Part shown: piece after piece, positions 47,235-63,460 of the stretch
How positions within the stretch are numbered: the first letter of the stretch is position 1
How the letters are laid out: each line of letters opens with the position of its first letter
Assembly: GCF_002775205.1 (NCBI RefSeq)
Contig: NC_036457.1
Coordinates: 22,836,720 to 22,900,719, forward strand
Direction: 5' to 3'
DNA length: 64,000 nt
Source of the DNA: Xiphophorus maculatus
Taxonomy: Eukaryota > Chordata > Actinopteri > Cyprinodontiformes > Poeciliidae
The notes under the pieces: model-generated
The model's database searches: none
The model's input: only the letters and a program-made list of their open reading frames with translations
Told to the model about the DNA's origin: nothing
Translations under genes and position numbers: made by a program

Positions 47235-47719
47235 CAGTGGCGCAAAAGGTGGCTATGCAGTGTATGCAACCCATAGGGGCGCTGCACTAGAGGGGGCGCA
47301 AAAACGATGTGGGGAATTTATTTTTTATATAGTCAGCATTTTATGTACTTAACAGCTGTTTGTGTATGAAATGATCAATAACAGAGGAACAGCACTGATT
47401 AGGCGCCCCCCTCCCATACAGGCAGCTTGGGCAGCGGCTGAGGCGCGTTTTTCTTTCTTTTAAATTTGTAGTAATGCCTCAACAACAGGGAGCTAAAGAT
47501 GGGGCGCAGAAAAAACTCCGGGGCCCAAAACAGAAAACGGAAGAGGGGGAAGGATAAAGATGTTGGAGAGACGAAGAAAAGCTTTTCAAAGTGGTTGAAA
47601 GACAGAAGGTAAGAAATGTCAGTGTATCAACAAGAGAATTGTAAATATTCAGGTTATCTTAAGCTAGGCTAAAATGATGATGTTCGCATCCACCTCAAAA
47701 ATATGTAGTTGCGGCCCTG
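47235..47719 (+). mobile_element. hAT element remnant between NUS1 and CGRRF1
   Basis: The 485-bp element has a perfect 8-bp duplication, CCCTTATA (47,227-47,234 and 47,720-47,727). Its ends are CAGTGGCGCA and, inverted, CAGGGCCGCA. From about 47,475 a damaged frame reads like the lysine-rich N-terminus of a ZMYM/hAT-type transposase (QQQGAKDGAQKKLRGPKQKT, then SFSKWLKDRR after a break). It is an internally deleted copy with no complete transposase. Confidence 0.85.
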
Positions 47720-47727
47720 CCCTTATA

Positions 47728-47872
47728 GTCCATACATACATAGTCTTGTACATCCGTAAATAAATATTATATCTCGTAGAGCACTTCTGGATAGATGCAA
47801 ACTACATCTCGTTGCTTGTACTTGTGACAGTGCAATGACAATAAAGTTGAATTCTATTCTATTCTATATACA
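47728..47872 (+). mobile_element. LINE-like 3' tail with (ATTCT)n end
   Basis: Reads cttgtgacagtgcaatgaca and ataaagttgaattctattct followed by attct repeats, the usual end of a truncated fish non-LTR insertion. Confidence 0.45.
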
Positions 47873-48633
47873 AACATGTATATACACACAATATTATTTT
47901 CTTAGGGAAAAACCATGTCTGTTCAGTACACCATGCTCTCCTGAATTGTTTCCATACTATGAATTCATCCTGATAAGGTCAGAAAAAGGTTCAACCCACG
48001 CACATCCCAAAACCTTTTTTGAGAATCTTTTATTGCTGGAAAAAAGTGTAAGAAATAATATGTACTCATTTAATGTATTTTTTAACAAGTACAGTAAAAC
48101 ACTTTGTTTGACTTGGTTGGGATTTGTCCTATTTTGGTTTAGCTTTATTTGTATTTGTGTTGCTTACCTACGATCAGAATGTAAATCTAAGCAGATTTTA
48201 AGAGAGCAAATAACTGCACTGGGTGGAGAAAAACGTCTGCTTTTGCCAAAATTCACACAGAATTTATGCCTCAAACTCAGAGTGAGGAATAAAATATGGA
48301 CAAAATGTGAGAGTCCTGCACGTTTTAATACTGGATATCAAACACAACCGAGTCGCGTTACCAGATGGATAGAAATTTGAAGAATAAAACAATATTTACT
48401 GTAGGGACTAGTGTGTGATCATCGGACAGAAGAGATTGTAACGTTATCACACTGACAGCAATGTGTAATTGAAGCATCATTCCACTCCATACCAGGGGGT
48501 GGCAGTATGGAGTAGAAATACTCTGTTTACTGACGAATCCGAAAAGAAGAAGGTTCCATCTTGTCTGCCTTTCCCCTTGTTTACTTCAAATGTCAGACTC
48601 AGCTGGTCCGTTCAGGTACATCTACTGGATGAG
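47873..48633 (+). promoter_or_regulatory. CGRRF1 upstream region
   Basis: This is the sequence before the CGRRF1 start. A 181-codon frame (47,835-48,380) starts inside the LINE tail and has no family resemblance, so I do not call it. Core promoter elements are not evident. Positions 48,470-48,633 are less AT-rich and probably hold the 5' untranslated region. Confidence 0.35.
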
Positions 48634-51600
48634 ATGGCCACGATTCTTCTCGTTACATTGTATGAATACTCTCCACTCTTCTACATCGCTGTGGTTTCTC
48701 TGTGTTTTGTCGTGACCGCTGCCATCGTATTGGGTTGGTAAGCAGTGTTCGCTTAACTTCCGTCTTTATAAAAGATGTCCTTTTATAAAGGTAAAAGGTT
48801 TTCGCCTTTTACCTTCGTATATGTCCAACAGAAGCATGTTTGTGTCTTGCTAATGCAAAGACGGCTTGTAATGCAGAAGTCTTTAGATTCTAAAGGAGTA
48901 ACCGCGCTAATCAAGACCAAAGAGAAATCATTTTCTGACTAATAACTAAAACTAAACATTTTGATTTCATGTGTAGATATGAAATGTGTTTTTTGTTTTT
49001 GTGGTATTGTGAAGAGGAAGGTTGGTGTTTGCTCAGCACACACACCAACCATCACAAGCTGTTGAAGCTCATATTGACACATTCTGTCAATTTCCCCACC
49101 CCTGGGGTCTGCTACCTTTACTGTCAAAATAACTTTCAATAGAAAAGGACGTGACTTTTAAAGAATCTCACCTGAATAGTGCGTGATCTCTTTTCATATG
49201 TACTAATTTATCTAATCATTGTGGTTCTGTGTTATTGTTGTTGCCTGCTTCATACGGCATCCAAACTAACTCATGTAACTTATATGTCCAACAAACCAGG
49301 AGTTTGATATGCAGTCTGTTAAAAGTACATGTTTTAAGGTCAGAAATAGTTTGATGTTTTGGAATGTTAATTTACGTTGAAGAAAAATCTATCATAAAAA
49401 CATTAGGAGTGAGATTTAAACTCTAGCCATTTGCTTATTCTGTATACCAGGTTTGGCTTTGATGTCCCAGTGTTTCTTCTGAGCCATGAGGATTCAGAGT
49501 CCACAGTGTCGACTCCTGAGAAACTAATGGTTCAGGAGACCAATCCGTTTTCTCTAGCACTGGGATCTGGGTCAGCATGTGTCAGTGGTGAGTGATAAAA
49601 TGTAATCAGGTAAGATAATGGAAGCTTTGGATCGCACATGTGAGAGAATGTACTAAACCGTTGTAAGAATTACAAAACACTTCTCCTTAACCCCTTCTGT
49701 TAACTTTAGCAGAAGGGGTTAAAGTTAACAGAAGATTTACGTGTAACATGTTTGCGTGTTACTGTTACACATCTCAGGTGTGTTAAATCTGTTATCTAAT
49801 ATTAAAATAAACATGAACCTGAATTGCAAGTATATAGCTACATTAATTTATTTGAACAAAAACACTCCAAGCAAATTAGAAATAAAGCATTTCATGTCAG
49901 TAAACATATAAACGCTCTCAGTTAAAAATCAGTGTTGAACAGTTAATACTGTTGTTAAAGGAAGATTTGGTAAAATTTTGATGGACCAAAAAGCAAAACT
50001 TGACCTTTGCTTAGTAGCCCGTTTCTTAAAGAGTCTATTATTTGTTACAGAATTTCACCCCCCTCTCATTTTTATGAATATTTTATTCTGTCTTTTCAGT
50101 GGACAGAACTGAAGATTCACCCTTTAAAGTAGTCAGTGTACAGCTAGTATAACAGTCCCCTCAAAATAACACACAGCCATTAATATCTAATCCACTGGTA
50201 ACAAAAGTGAGGACACGCTAAAGTGTACTCAAAAGTAGCTAATAAATTGTTGTATGAGCCATTTCCCCTCCCCTCTGGTGTTATGTTTACATGTTACTGT
50301 TACACATGTCAGGTGTGTTAAATCTGTTATCACTCTCACAGTCTCTTATAATGTTTACTGGAAGTTTAGCATGATTAGCATGGCAGCTCACAGCAAACAA
50401 GTCTCTGAGGTTCTGAACAAAAGAACTGTTGCCAGAGAAAGCCCAAACATGCAAACTCCAAAAAGCAGAGTTTGAGATTCTAACCCAGGAGCATGTGGCT
50501 GCACGGCGACAGTGCCACCAACTGCAGCCCTGTTCCAGCACACAAAGAGACTGCTAATTCTCCATGAAGAAGTGTTTTGGACGAGAGGTGAGATGTTTTC
50601 AAGAAGCAGGATAAGAGGTCTAGTTGCCTTCTACATCAGCACTATTGACTGAGGAGCTACACCAGAGAGAAGCTCCAGAAAACGATAAATCAACAGTTCT
50701 GTATTCTTCCTTCAGATGTTCCTGGTATTTGTACAGTATGTCCAGGGATCCATTTCCCCTAACCACAGCATCCACTCCTTTGTAGATGGTGTATCACTGA
50801 AACCTTGCTGCTTGGAGCCTTGTGTACTGAGCTGTTTCTGGGGCTGTGAAGTCGGAGCTCTGCAGGAGGCGCTGCGCACCCATCAACAAAACCTGAGGCT
50901 CACAAGTCCTCAACACTTCCTTGAAGCGCTGCACCATCACTTCCACTACCATCAAACTTTCTAGTATCCTTTTTATTGCAAGCAAAGAACCTAATCTGAG
51001 AAAGTTTTTATTATGGAACCCAGTAGTGGGTAATTAGACGGTGGGGGAACTATGGCATGGATTGAATGGCAGCCTTCTGCAACATAGCTTATCCCCGTCA
51101 GAGTAAATGTGTGTATGGATGGGTGAATGAAAGATTGTGTAAAGTGCTTAAATTGATTGTGCTTCATGGTAGATGTCTCAGATTCAATTTAGTCCATTTC
51201 TATCCCTATTTTATAAAAATTGTCAGCAATTTTTCATCGCAGTAACAAGTCAGTCTGAGTGCGAAGTGACCTGCATGTAAACGTGGAACAGTCAGACTTG
51301 TGATGTATGATGTGGTTTGATTCCGAGCTTTATTTGTAAAATTAATAATGTGCAGTTACACTCTGAAAAGTCAGTGAAAAGTAACTTACTTGGACTTTAT
51401 TCTGTGCGTTAGATACCAATTATTTGATCACACTGACTGAGACAATGAGACGGGTACCACTTTGACTTCATCCTGCCAGTATCCGCAGCGAAGACGAAAA
51501 GGAATGTCACACCTGCATCCCTGCTGACCAGAGGATTCCAGATTTTGGGCCGTTGCCAAGGAAACACTATCCTCTCGTGGCTGTCCTGACTCTGGCAGAA

Positions 51601-53252
51601 ACTGAGGCCAGATATCTATACAATATTGTTAGTTCTTTTCATTACAATTTAAAATGGAATGTGCAACACTGTAAAAGAGCCTCAGTAAAGATTGGCATGT
51701 GCATAATTAGCACTCATAATTTCTTCTGACAGCGAACTGCTCTGTTCTCTTCCAGGTGGCAAATGTAATCGTTATTCATGTTCCTGATGGGAAATACAAT
51801 CTTTCTGCACGGATTCTCTTCCAGTATCTTCTTACCTCACAAGGATACATGCATGAATTAAAAGTATGTCAAATTTATCTTTAAGGACATTTTCCTAATT
51901 TCCTTGACATTGAAACAAGTTACATAACAGATGTGGTTACTGACACCCCACAGTGGTCACTGAAATAACTGATAAAAATAATCATAAATATACTTTTTGT
52001 GAAAATGACCCAATGAAAATCAGACATGTCTTTCAAAATGTGGTTCAATAGAATCACTATAAAAACAAACTTATGAAAACAGACCTGAACAAAATGATGG
52101 TACCTAAAACTTAATATTTTGTTGCAAAACCTTTAGAGATCACTGCAGTCAGACAGTTGCTGCCCTTGAGACTTCAGCACCTGTCCATAGGTTTGCTGGT
52201 CCTTCTACAGATGTTTAGGATTATTCTTTTGGAAGACCCTCAACCTGCAACTGAGACCAGGCTTCCTGACTCCAGGCTGCATGTTTCTCTCCAGGGTGAC
52301 TTTGTCTTGATATTTCATCTTACTTCAAGACTTCAAGGCATCCTGAGCCACATGCAGGACAGCAGCCCCAGAGCATAACTGAACCTGTTTAGCTCCCCAC
52401 TTATTACCGTCAGAGAACAGCTTCTGTCAGTATAAGCAAGTTAATAGAATAAGAACCTTAGTTTGAATATGCATTCTTCCATTTACCTTTAACTTGCTGC
52501 TGGTAAAGCTGGACATTCCCACTGTAGTTCATTAAAAAGTATTCCTATGATATTCTTATATCCATATATCCTTTAGTCAGTCATGCAATCATTTTCCATG
52601 TTAACTGCTTCTTCAGTGTGTGCGTTCATTTGTCTGTCAATTTGATGTTGATACAACAAAATTTTACTACTATGGGAAAGGAAAAGAATCAGTTACAATG
52701 TATTAAAATTAATGGTTTCAAAACAAACATGTACAGTAAATGTATTTATCAGCAGCCCTGTGTTATTTCTTTCTGTTATGTTTAAATATTTTCTGTAGTG
52801 ATCAACAGAAGCAGGGAATGTTGAACTGGTTTGTTTTGTTGCTTTGTTATTTACTAGTTTTTATTGAGAGAAAAAAAGAAAGTAATTGTACAAATTACAA
52901 CACAGTACATCAGAATAAATAATGTTGGTTCAGTTATGTGAGCTGCTCCGTGCCTGTCTGGGCTCTAACTGGGTTCTCTCTGTGATTGCAGCCACTCTTT
53001 ATGTCGGCTGAAGGTTCTGGGCAGCTGGCTGGAGAACAGATGGAGGGAAGTCCTGACCGAAGGGAGAGCGACTGGTCAGAGGAGACGGGTAGAAACTGTG
53101 TGGTATGTCAGAATGCAGCGGTCAACAGGGTGCTGCTGCCGTGCCGACACGCCTGCGTCTGTGACAGTTGCATGTTGCACTTTCAACACTGTCCAATTTG
53201 CAGAGCCTTTGTCCTGGAGTCATTTGCACTTAGACCAACATTACAAATATAA
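48634..53252 (+). CDS. cgrrf1: Cell growth regulator with RING finger 1, complete, 6 exons
   Basis: Exons 48634-48737, 49451-49587, 50786-50963, 51480-51627, 51756-51863 and 52992-53252 join in phase to 311 aa (human 332). The family is a putative RING E3 ubiquitin ligase linked to growth inhibition downstream of p53. The N-terminus TLYEYSPLFYIAVVSLCFVV with following residues to VLGWFGFDVPV forms one membrane helix (about 16-38). The middle has LEPCVLSCFWGCEV, DFGPLPRKHYPLVAVLTLAE and VIVIHVPDGKYNLSARILFQ. The C3HC4 RING is complete: C261, C264, C276, H278, C282, C285, C292 and C295, followed by the family end FVLESFALRP. The exon 3 start at 50,786 was chosen because the upstream AG at about 50,715 puts the exon out of frame. 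Donors of exons 3 (GTATCC) and 4 (GTTAGT) are weak. It is convergent with PSMC6. Confidence 0.95.
50440..50540 (-). repeat. tRNA-like SINE fragment in CGRRF1 intron 2
   Basis: On the minus strand it reads agttggtggcactgtcgccg, tgctcctgggttagaatctc (B-box-like) and ttggagtttgcatgttt, a pattern of a very common vertebrate/fish SINE. Ends are not defined. Confidence 0.5.
51010..51175 (+). repeat. Worn copy of a common fish interspersed repeat
   Basis: Contains gcaacatagcttatccccgt, atgtgtgtatggatgggtga and tgtgtaaagtgctt, similar to 28.9-29.1 kb. It lies in CGRRF1 intron 3. Confidence 0.35.
52085..52385 (-). pseudogene. Tc1-like transposase remnant in CGRRF1 intron 5
   Basis: Read on the minus strand from 52,385, it gives VMLWGCCPACGSGCLE and, further on, a worn VEGLP-type stretch corresponding to the conserved GS.MFWGCFA..G.G.L and later parts of Tc1 transposases. 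Large internal pieces are deleted and no frame is open, so it is a fossil copy. Confidence 0.6.
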
Positions 53253-54149
53253 TATAATTTATGTCATATAGACGATGCATTACAAACAAGATTGCTTATA
53301 TTCACCTTTACATGGCGTTAAAGATCCTGTACTTACACACAAAGTACTTAGCGTTGCTTCCAAACTGCCTTTATTTCTGCTTGTATTAATACCTTCTAAT
53401 AATCTGGTTTCATAGAACTAATGTCAAAATGTCAGATATTATCCAAGTATTTTTTGTTTGTTGGTTTGTTGGTTTTTGTGACTTTCAGAAAATGAAACTC
53501 ATGTATTTAATTTTATTACAGATACATAGAATGAAATATCTTAAACTCTGCAAATTAATGCTCATCATTGAATTATTTGATTCAGGCTTGTTAAATTAGA
53601 GACAACTACAAAAATGCATGACCTTGGTCTAAATGCACTGAAAAGAAACTATTAAAAATAACCTAAACCTAAAGGATCCGTAAGAAGAGCGGTCCTCTGA
53701 TAAACTGTTTTACAGTCAACCTAACAGTCAAACACAAGATATTGAGAGGACACAATAATAGAGGAAAAAAAGAATTTCCACATAATTATTCCTTTAAATC
53801 AGTAAAATGGAAGTGATCTCCAAAAGCTCCACTGGCTGGCAATTTATTTAACAAGAAAGTGAGTGAGCAGGTAGTTTCAGAACACCAAGCATCATCTAAC
53901 AACAGATATCAGAATCCATGGGCCACATGCAGCAAAATGTTCAGCTGCTTAAACCAGATAACATCACAGTCAGTATTTTAGCCTTTGGATTACCATAAAG
54001 AAATTCTGCCAATAAATATATTACCTTTATGAAACGTTACTATTACAGAGAAAAATAACAATCATTCTGATTGACTGAATGCTCTTTTCCTCAACACAAT
54101 CACCAGATCTTTCAAAATTTGATTTAGGTGCTAGGAAATATTTGGGAGT
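53253..54149 (+). other. CGRRF1 3' region
   Basis: Probably the 3' untranslated region. The first AATAAA after the stop lies at 54,011-54,016. Nothing else was recognised. Confidence 0.4.
54011..54016 (+). terminator. Candidate poly(A) signal of CGRRF1
   Basis: AATAAA about 760 bases after the CGRRF1 stop, the first on the plus strand. Transcript evidence is lacking. Confidence 0.3.
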
Positions 54150-54520
54150 CTCTACGGTGATACGGGGGGGAAATTTTTAAATTGCGTTCCTTCGCAAAAG
54201 TATTGCATTCCCTCACAATAAACTTGCAAATACACCCTGGTCCATTTTGTATACAGTCACATTGATACAGTGTAACCAGGGGTTTGACTTGTTTTGCTTC
54301 TGCATTCTGCGCCTGAGTTTATGGAATATTTAGCCAAAAGAAAAAGATGTACAACTTTAGATTACTCACAAATGAGATATTAACATTTCTTACATGAAAG
54401 AATTCAAGATGCCGCATGAACTGACTTCTAAATACATTATTGTGTGGAATGCAATACTTTTGTGAGGAAACGCAAAAGAAAAAAAAATCCCCAATGCGCC
54501 TTAAGGCGCGCCGTAAAATA
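54150..54520. mobile_element. Short relative of the NUS1-intron foldback element
   Basis: The left end (ctacggtgatacggggggga) and, inverted, the right end (ttacggcgcgccttaaggcg) both lead into attgcgttcc/ttgcgtttcc blocks with cgcaaaag or cacaaaag, as in the arms at 44.25 and 45.55 kb. The right half also shares the order tgcggcat, gttaatatctc, and tgtgag-like blocks with the larger element. It is about 370 bp, with no coding capacity. Boundaries are approximate and no target duplication is clear. Confidence 0.6.
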
Positions 54521-57473
54521 TTACGCCTGAAATTAGAGATAAAAATTTGACCTGGAATGAAGCCTAACTGGGTTTGTTCCAGGTTAGTTGTTGGTCAATA
54601 AATGTCTTAAGCTTATTAGACAGAAATGTGGACAGTATTTCTGATAAATGTTGTATCCCTCAGCTTCTTCAAGGTCATTTCCTTATTTTACAGTATTTAT
54701 GACAGAATGATAAACTGTTTCAGGAAGATAACTTTCTCTACAAGTCTAGAACCCTACCCTAACCCAAGAACATTTCTGAATATTTTTGAGAAGACTAACC
54801 AAGCCAGGAGCCTTAAATACCTTTAATATGTTGCTTGTCATTTACCTTTTGTTGTGTAATGTCTTTATTCAGAAATGTAGAGTCTTCCTGTGGAAGGACT
54901 GAGAAGTAATAATGAGTTTTTGCAACTCACAAGCTCCTGTCTTAATTTTTGAAGAATAAAGACCTTTATAAAAGTTTTTTCATTTCTTGAACTGAATAGA
55001 GAGCATTGAATGGTCACCACTACGACAGTTAATGTGCCAGAACTCATCCTCCTCAGCTCATCACCTTGTACACAGAGCTGAATGGCAATGAAGACTCTGG
55101 AAAAGTAAAAAACAAACATGATTCTTTCACTGCCATTCAGATGTTTAACTGACAGCATGAGAACTATGACAGGACTTTGAGGTTTTTACAGTAAACAAGG
55201 GGAGATACTGTAAGTATTTCAACATTCAAAATTTTTAGAATTCATCATCCAGTCAGTTCCAGAAGATTGGAAACTATTACAATTGAACAAGAAAATGAAT
55301 GGACTCACTGGGATAATGTAAACTTGTGCATAAAAAGTACTAATTACAAGATTTTGGGAGAAAAAACTGCAAACAGTGAAATAAGAAAAACTTACAAATA
55401 CCTGCAGAAATGTAAACTCTTATTGAGTATGATGAGAGCAGTGATGGGTGTATAATCTTGCTGTGCTTGGAGGAAGGATCTCCAGAACGCTTTTTTGTGC
55501 ACTTAGGATCCCTCCAGAGATGGAGTAGGAGACATTGTCCTGTCTCCCACCACCTGCTCTGGGTCAAGGGGCGCCTTAGAGCCGGCCGTCCTGATGAACT
55601 TATCCAACTCCCTCTCAGCTGTAGAGAAGCTGCTGCTCCAACACAACACCAGCTGGTTGAATCAAAGACAGAACTAAAATGTGAACATCCCTGCCATAGA
55701 ACAGGGGTATTCAGCTCCATTGGTCCAACACAACTGAATCAAGTGACAGACAGAATCCTGCTGATGACCTAAATATGTGACTCAGGTGTGTTGAAGCAGA
55801 GACACAGCAGGACTCCGGCCCTGGAGGACTGGAGTTGAAGACCCTTCCATAAACGATGCCTGATGCCATCACAGGATCATAAGGTCCTCAGCAGGTTGAG
55901 GACCTTATGACATCTACCTGCAGGTAGTCTTCTTTGTAAAGAGCATCAGTCGCTTTAGTCCACTTACTGTCCAGGTGGTCATCAAGTCGACAGTAAAAGA
56001 AACCCTGAGTCTTGGATCCCTGCTGGTGGAGGCTGCAGCTCATTCATAGCCTACAAAGCCAAGAGATCCTGTCCTTGTTCTCTTGGTTTCCATAAACTTG
56101 TAGTTTCACCTGGTTTTGGGAATCCAACTATTAGTAAATAGTTGGATTCCAACTATTTAAGATGTCAGATATTATCCAAGTATCTACTTCATTAGTCATA
56201 TAGATTTACTTTTCACCTCTAATTGTTGATGCTGTGCTAATTATAAATGTGCCATAAATCTGATCTTCCTTTGAAAGTCATTTCTCTGTTTGAAAGAAAC
56301 TATTCTATCAGTTTACTGTTTTCAAACAGATTTATCTGCAAAGTGAAGGTTTGTGCTGTTTTTCTGCTTTACGGTTAATGTTACATTTAATGTAAATTAG
56401 TGTAATGTTCATTGGTTTGTTGTAACCAACATTTTCTGAAACCTTACACATTTTTCTGAATATTTAAAGTTAAATTACAGTCAAATAATTGCAGTTTAAC
56501 AAAGGCAGCATCACATAGCAACAATCATTTAGTTTAGCCATGTCTTGATGCATCATTGCAATCATTTTCCATGTTAACTGCTTCTGCATGATCATCAGTG
56601 AATGGAGCTGCTGTAAAAATGGAATCTAAGGATCCGTCCTCGCTTCAAGAACAGGTGGATCTTATTACTTATGTTAAATATTCACAAACCATATTTCCAT
56701 TAGTATCTCCTAAGCCACTGTGTATCAGCTGGAGCAGGTCCATCAGGAAAGTCAATAGCTGGAAACATTGATCAGCATGAACAGAATCATGTCTACACTT
56801 ATTAATGAAGTGTGGGGAGGGAAATATCTACATACAACCATAAGAATGTATTAATCTTAACCTGTGCTTAGCACAACACAACAGTGCGGATGCATGCGTT
56901 GCAGGCTCAGCACGACTGGTGGCACTTTACACTTTATAGGCCCCATATAGTTTAAAACAAAAAGATATTTTGAACAAGTTTGAATGAGGCAGATTTGGCA
57001 CCAAATGTAACAGCAGATTTTTAATATCTGCAAATATTTTCAGTTAGTTTTGCACTGGAAAGTTCTGCTGACAGCATCTGTCAGGCCACCATGAATGAGG
57101 AACTGTAGATCTCTGGGAAAAAATCTGCAGTTTGGAATCATCTTTCTGCTACAGGAACAAAAACTCACAGAACCTTCAGTCAGAAAATCCACACCAAGTT
57201 CTGCACAAATGACAACATCAGAAACAGACTCAAAAAACAGAAACATCAATACATCTGTAGTAGTACTGTATTTGCAAACTAGTTTTACACAATTGGTTTA
57301 TAGAAGAACAGAATGATCAGCAGAGCTGAAGAGGTATAAACAACAGAAAGCAGTTTCATTTCTCATTCATTCATCATTTACTGCTCCAAGTCTTTGTGGC
57401 TTTGAAGCAGTGAAGACAACAAACCAGTGAATGAGAAGAACATTAAACCAGAAAAAGCACTGAGACGAAGGGT
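54521..57473. other. Spacer between CGRRF1 and PSMC6 ends
   Basis: It contains a common fish repeat at 55,700-55,855 (listed separately). The flanking richer segments 55,445-55,690 and 55,860-56,060 may be one older retroelement copy in antisense, unassigned. There are small inverted duplications at 55,885-55,915 and 56,120-56,149. I see no exon. Confidence 0.4.
55697..55855. repeat. Small interspersed repeat with imperfect inverted ends
   Basis: Starts agaacaggggtattcagctc and ends actggagttgaagacccttc. These ends are roughly inverse to each other, and the body (ggtccaacacaactgaatca, gtgttgaagcagagacacag) matches a fish MITE I recognise. It interrupts a richer segment. Confidence 0.45.
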
Positions 57474-62792
<5,319 letters not shown>

Positions 62793-63389
62793 CTGGAAAG
62801 ATAAATATTGTAGTCATTATATTTTTTCCAAGTCCTCAACACTGCCATGGTTTTCAGAAACACAATCAAACTGTCATACAGTCTGCATGGATCATTTTAA
62901 AGTTGACAATGATATTTTTTCTACCATAATCATGTTAAAATAATAATACTAATTGACTCAATACCAAAATGAATTAGTGGTATTTTAATGCAGGATGATA
63001 AGACCAAAACAGAAAACTCAATCACGGACAAAACTCATTGGTTTCTGATTATTCAGTCAGAAACTTAACTAAGCCTGGCTGTTAGTCTGGTCAGGAGCAG
63101 GCTAGCGGCACAGGATCAATCGCCATGGTAACTTATATAATACTGCTTTTGTGAAACCTAATCAAGGCTTAATTAAATCAGGATATCTGGAAAATCCCGG
63201 CTCAATCCGCTATCCTGGTTTTGTGAAACAGGAGGAGTGAATAATGAAAGAAATGACTCGATGCAATCTGATGGGTTTCATTAGATAAACAAAGAAAAAA
63301 ATTTTAAACTGATTTGAATAAAAAAAAAAATAATAAGTTTGACAACTAGGATCTATTGAGATATATGCATTACTGAATTGAAATGATTT
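62793..63389. other. PSMC6 intron, nothing assigned
   Basis: I looked for the preceding PSMC6 exon (the ...[20 protein letters not shown] region) on the minus strand and did not find it. A segment at 63,090-63,235 ending gttttgtgaaacaggag may be a common fish repeat. Confidence 0.4.
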
Positions 63390-63460
63390 ATTTTGTGAAG
63401 TGCCTTGAGACGATATTTGTTGTGATTTGGTGCTACAGAAGAACTGAATTGAATTCAAAG
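63390..63460 (+). mobile_element. LINE 3' tail
   Basis: Reads gtgaagtgccttgagacgat, ttgttgtgatttggtgct and ends aattgaattg repeats, a classic 3' end of fish non-LTR elements. Confidence 0.6.

Noticed and set aside
47835-48380. A 181-codon plus-strand frame upstream of CGRRF1
   Set aside because: It starts inside a LINE 3' tail and shows no family resemblance or domain. AT-rich composition explains the hydrophobic stretch.
50716-50785. An ATG-started CGRRF1 exon 3 reaching back to 50,716
   Set aside because: The AG at about 50,715 gives the wrong phase after exon 2. The AG at 50,785 keeps the frame and restores family similarity (DGVSLKPCCLEP).
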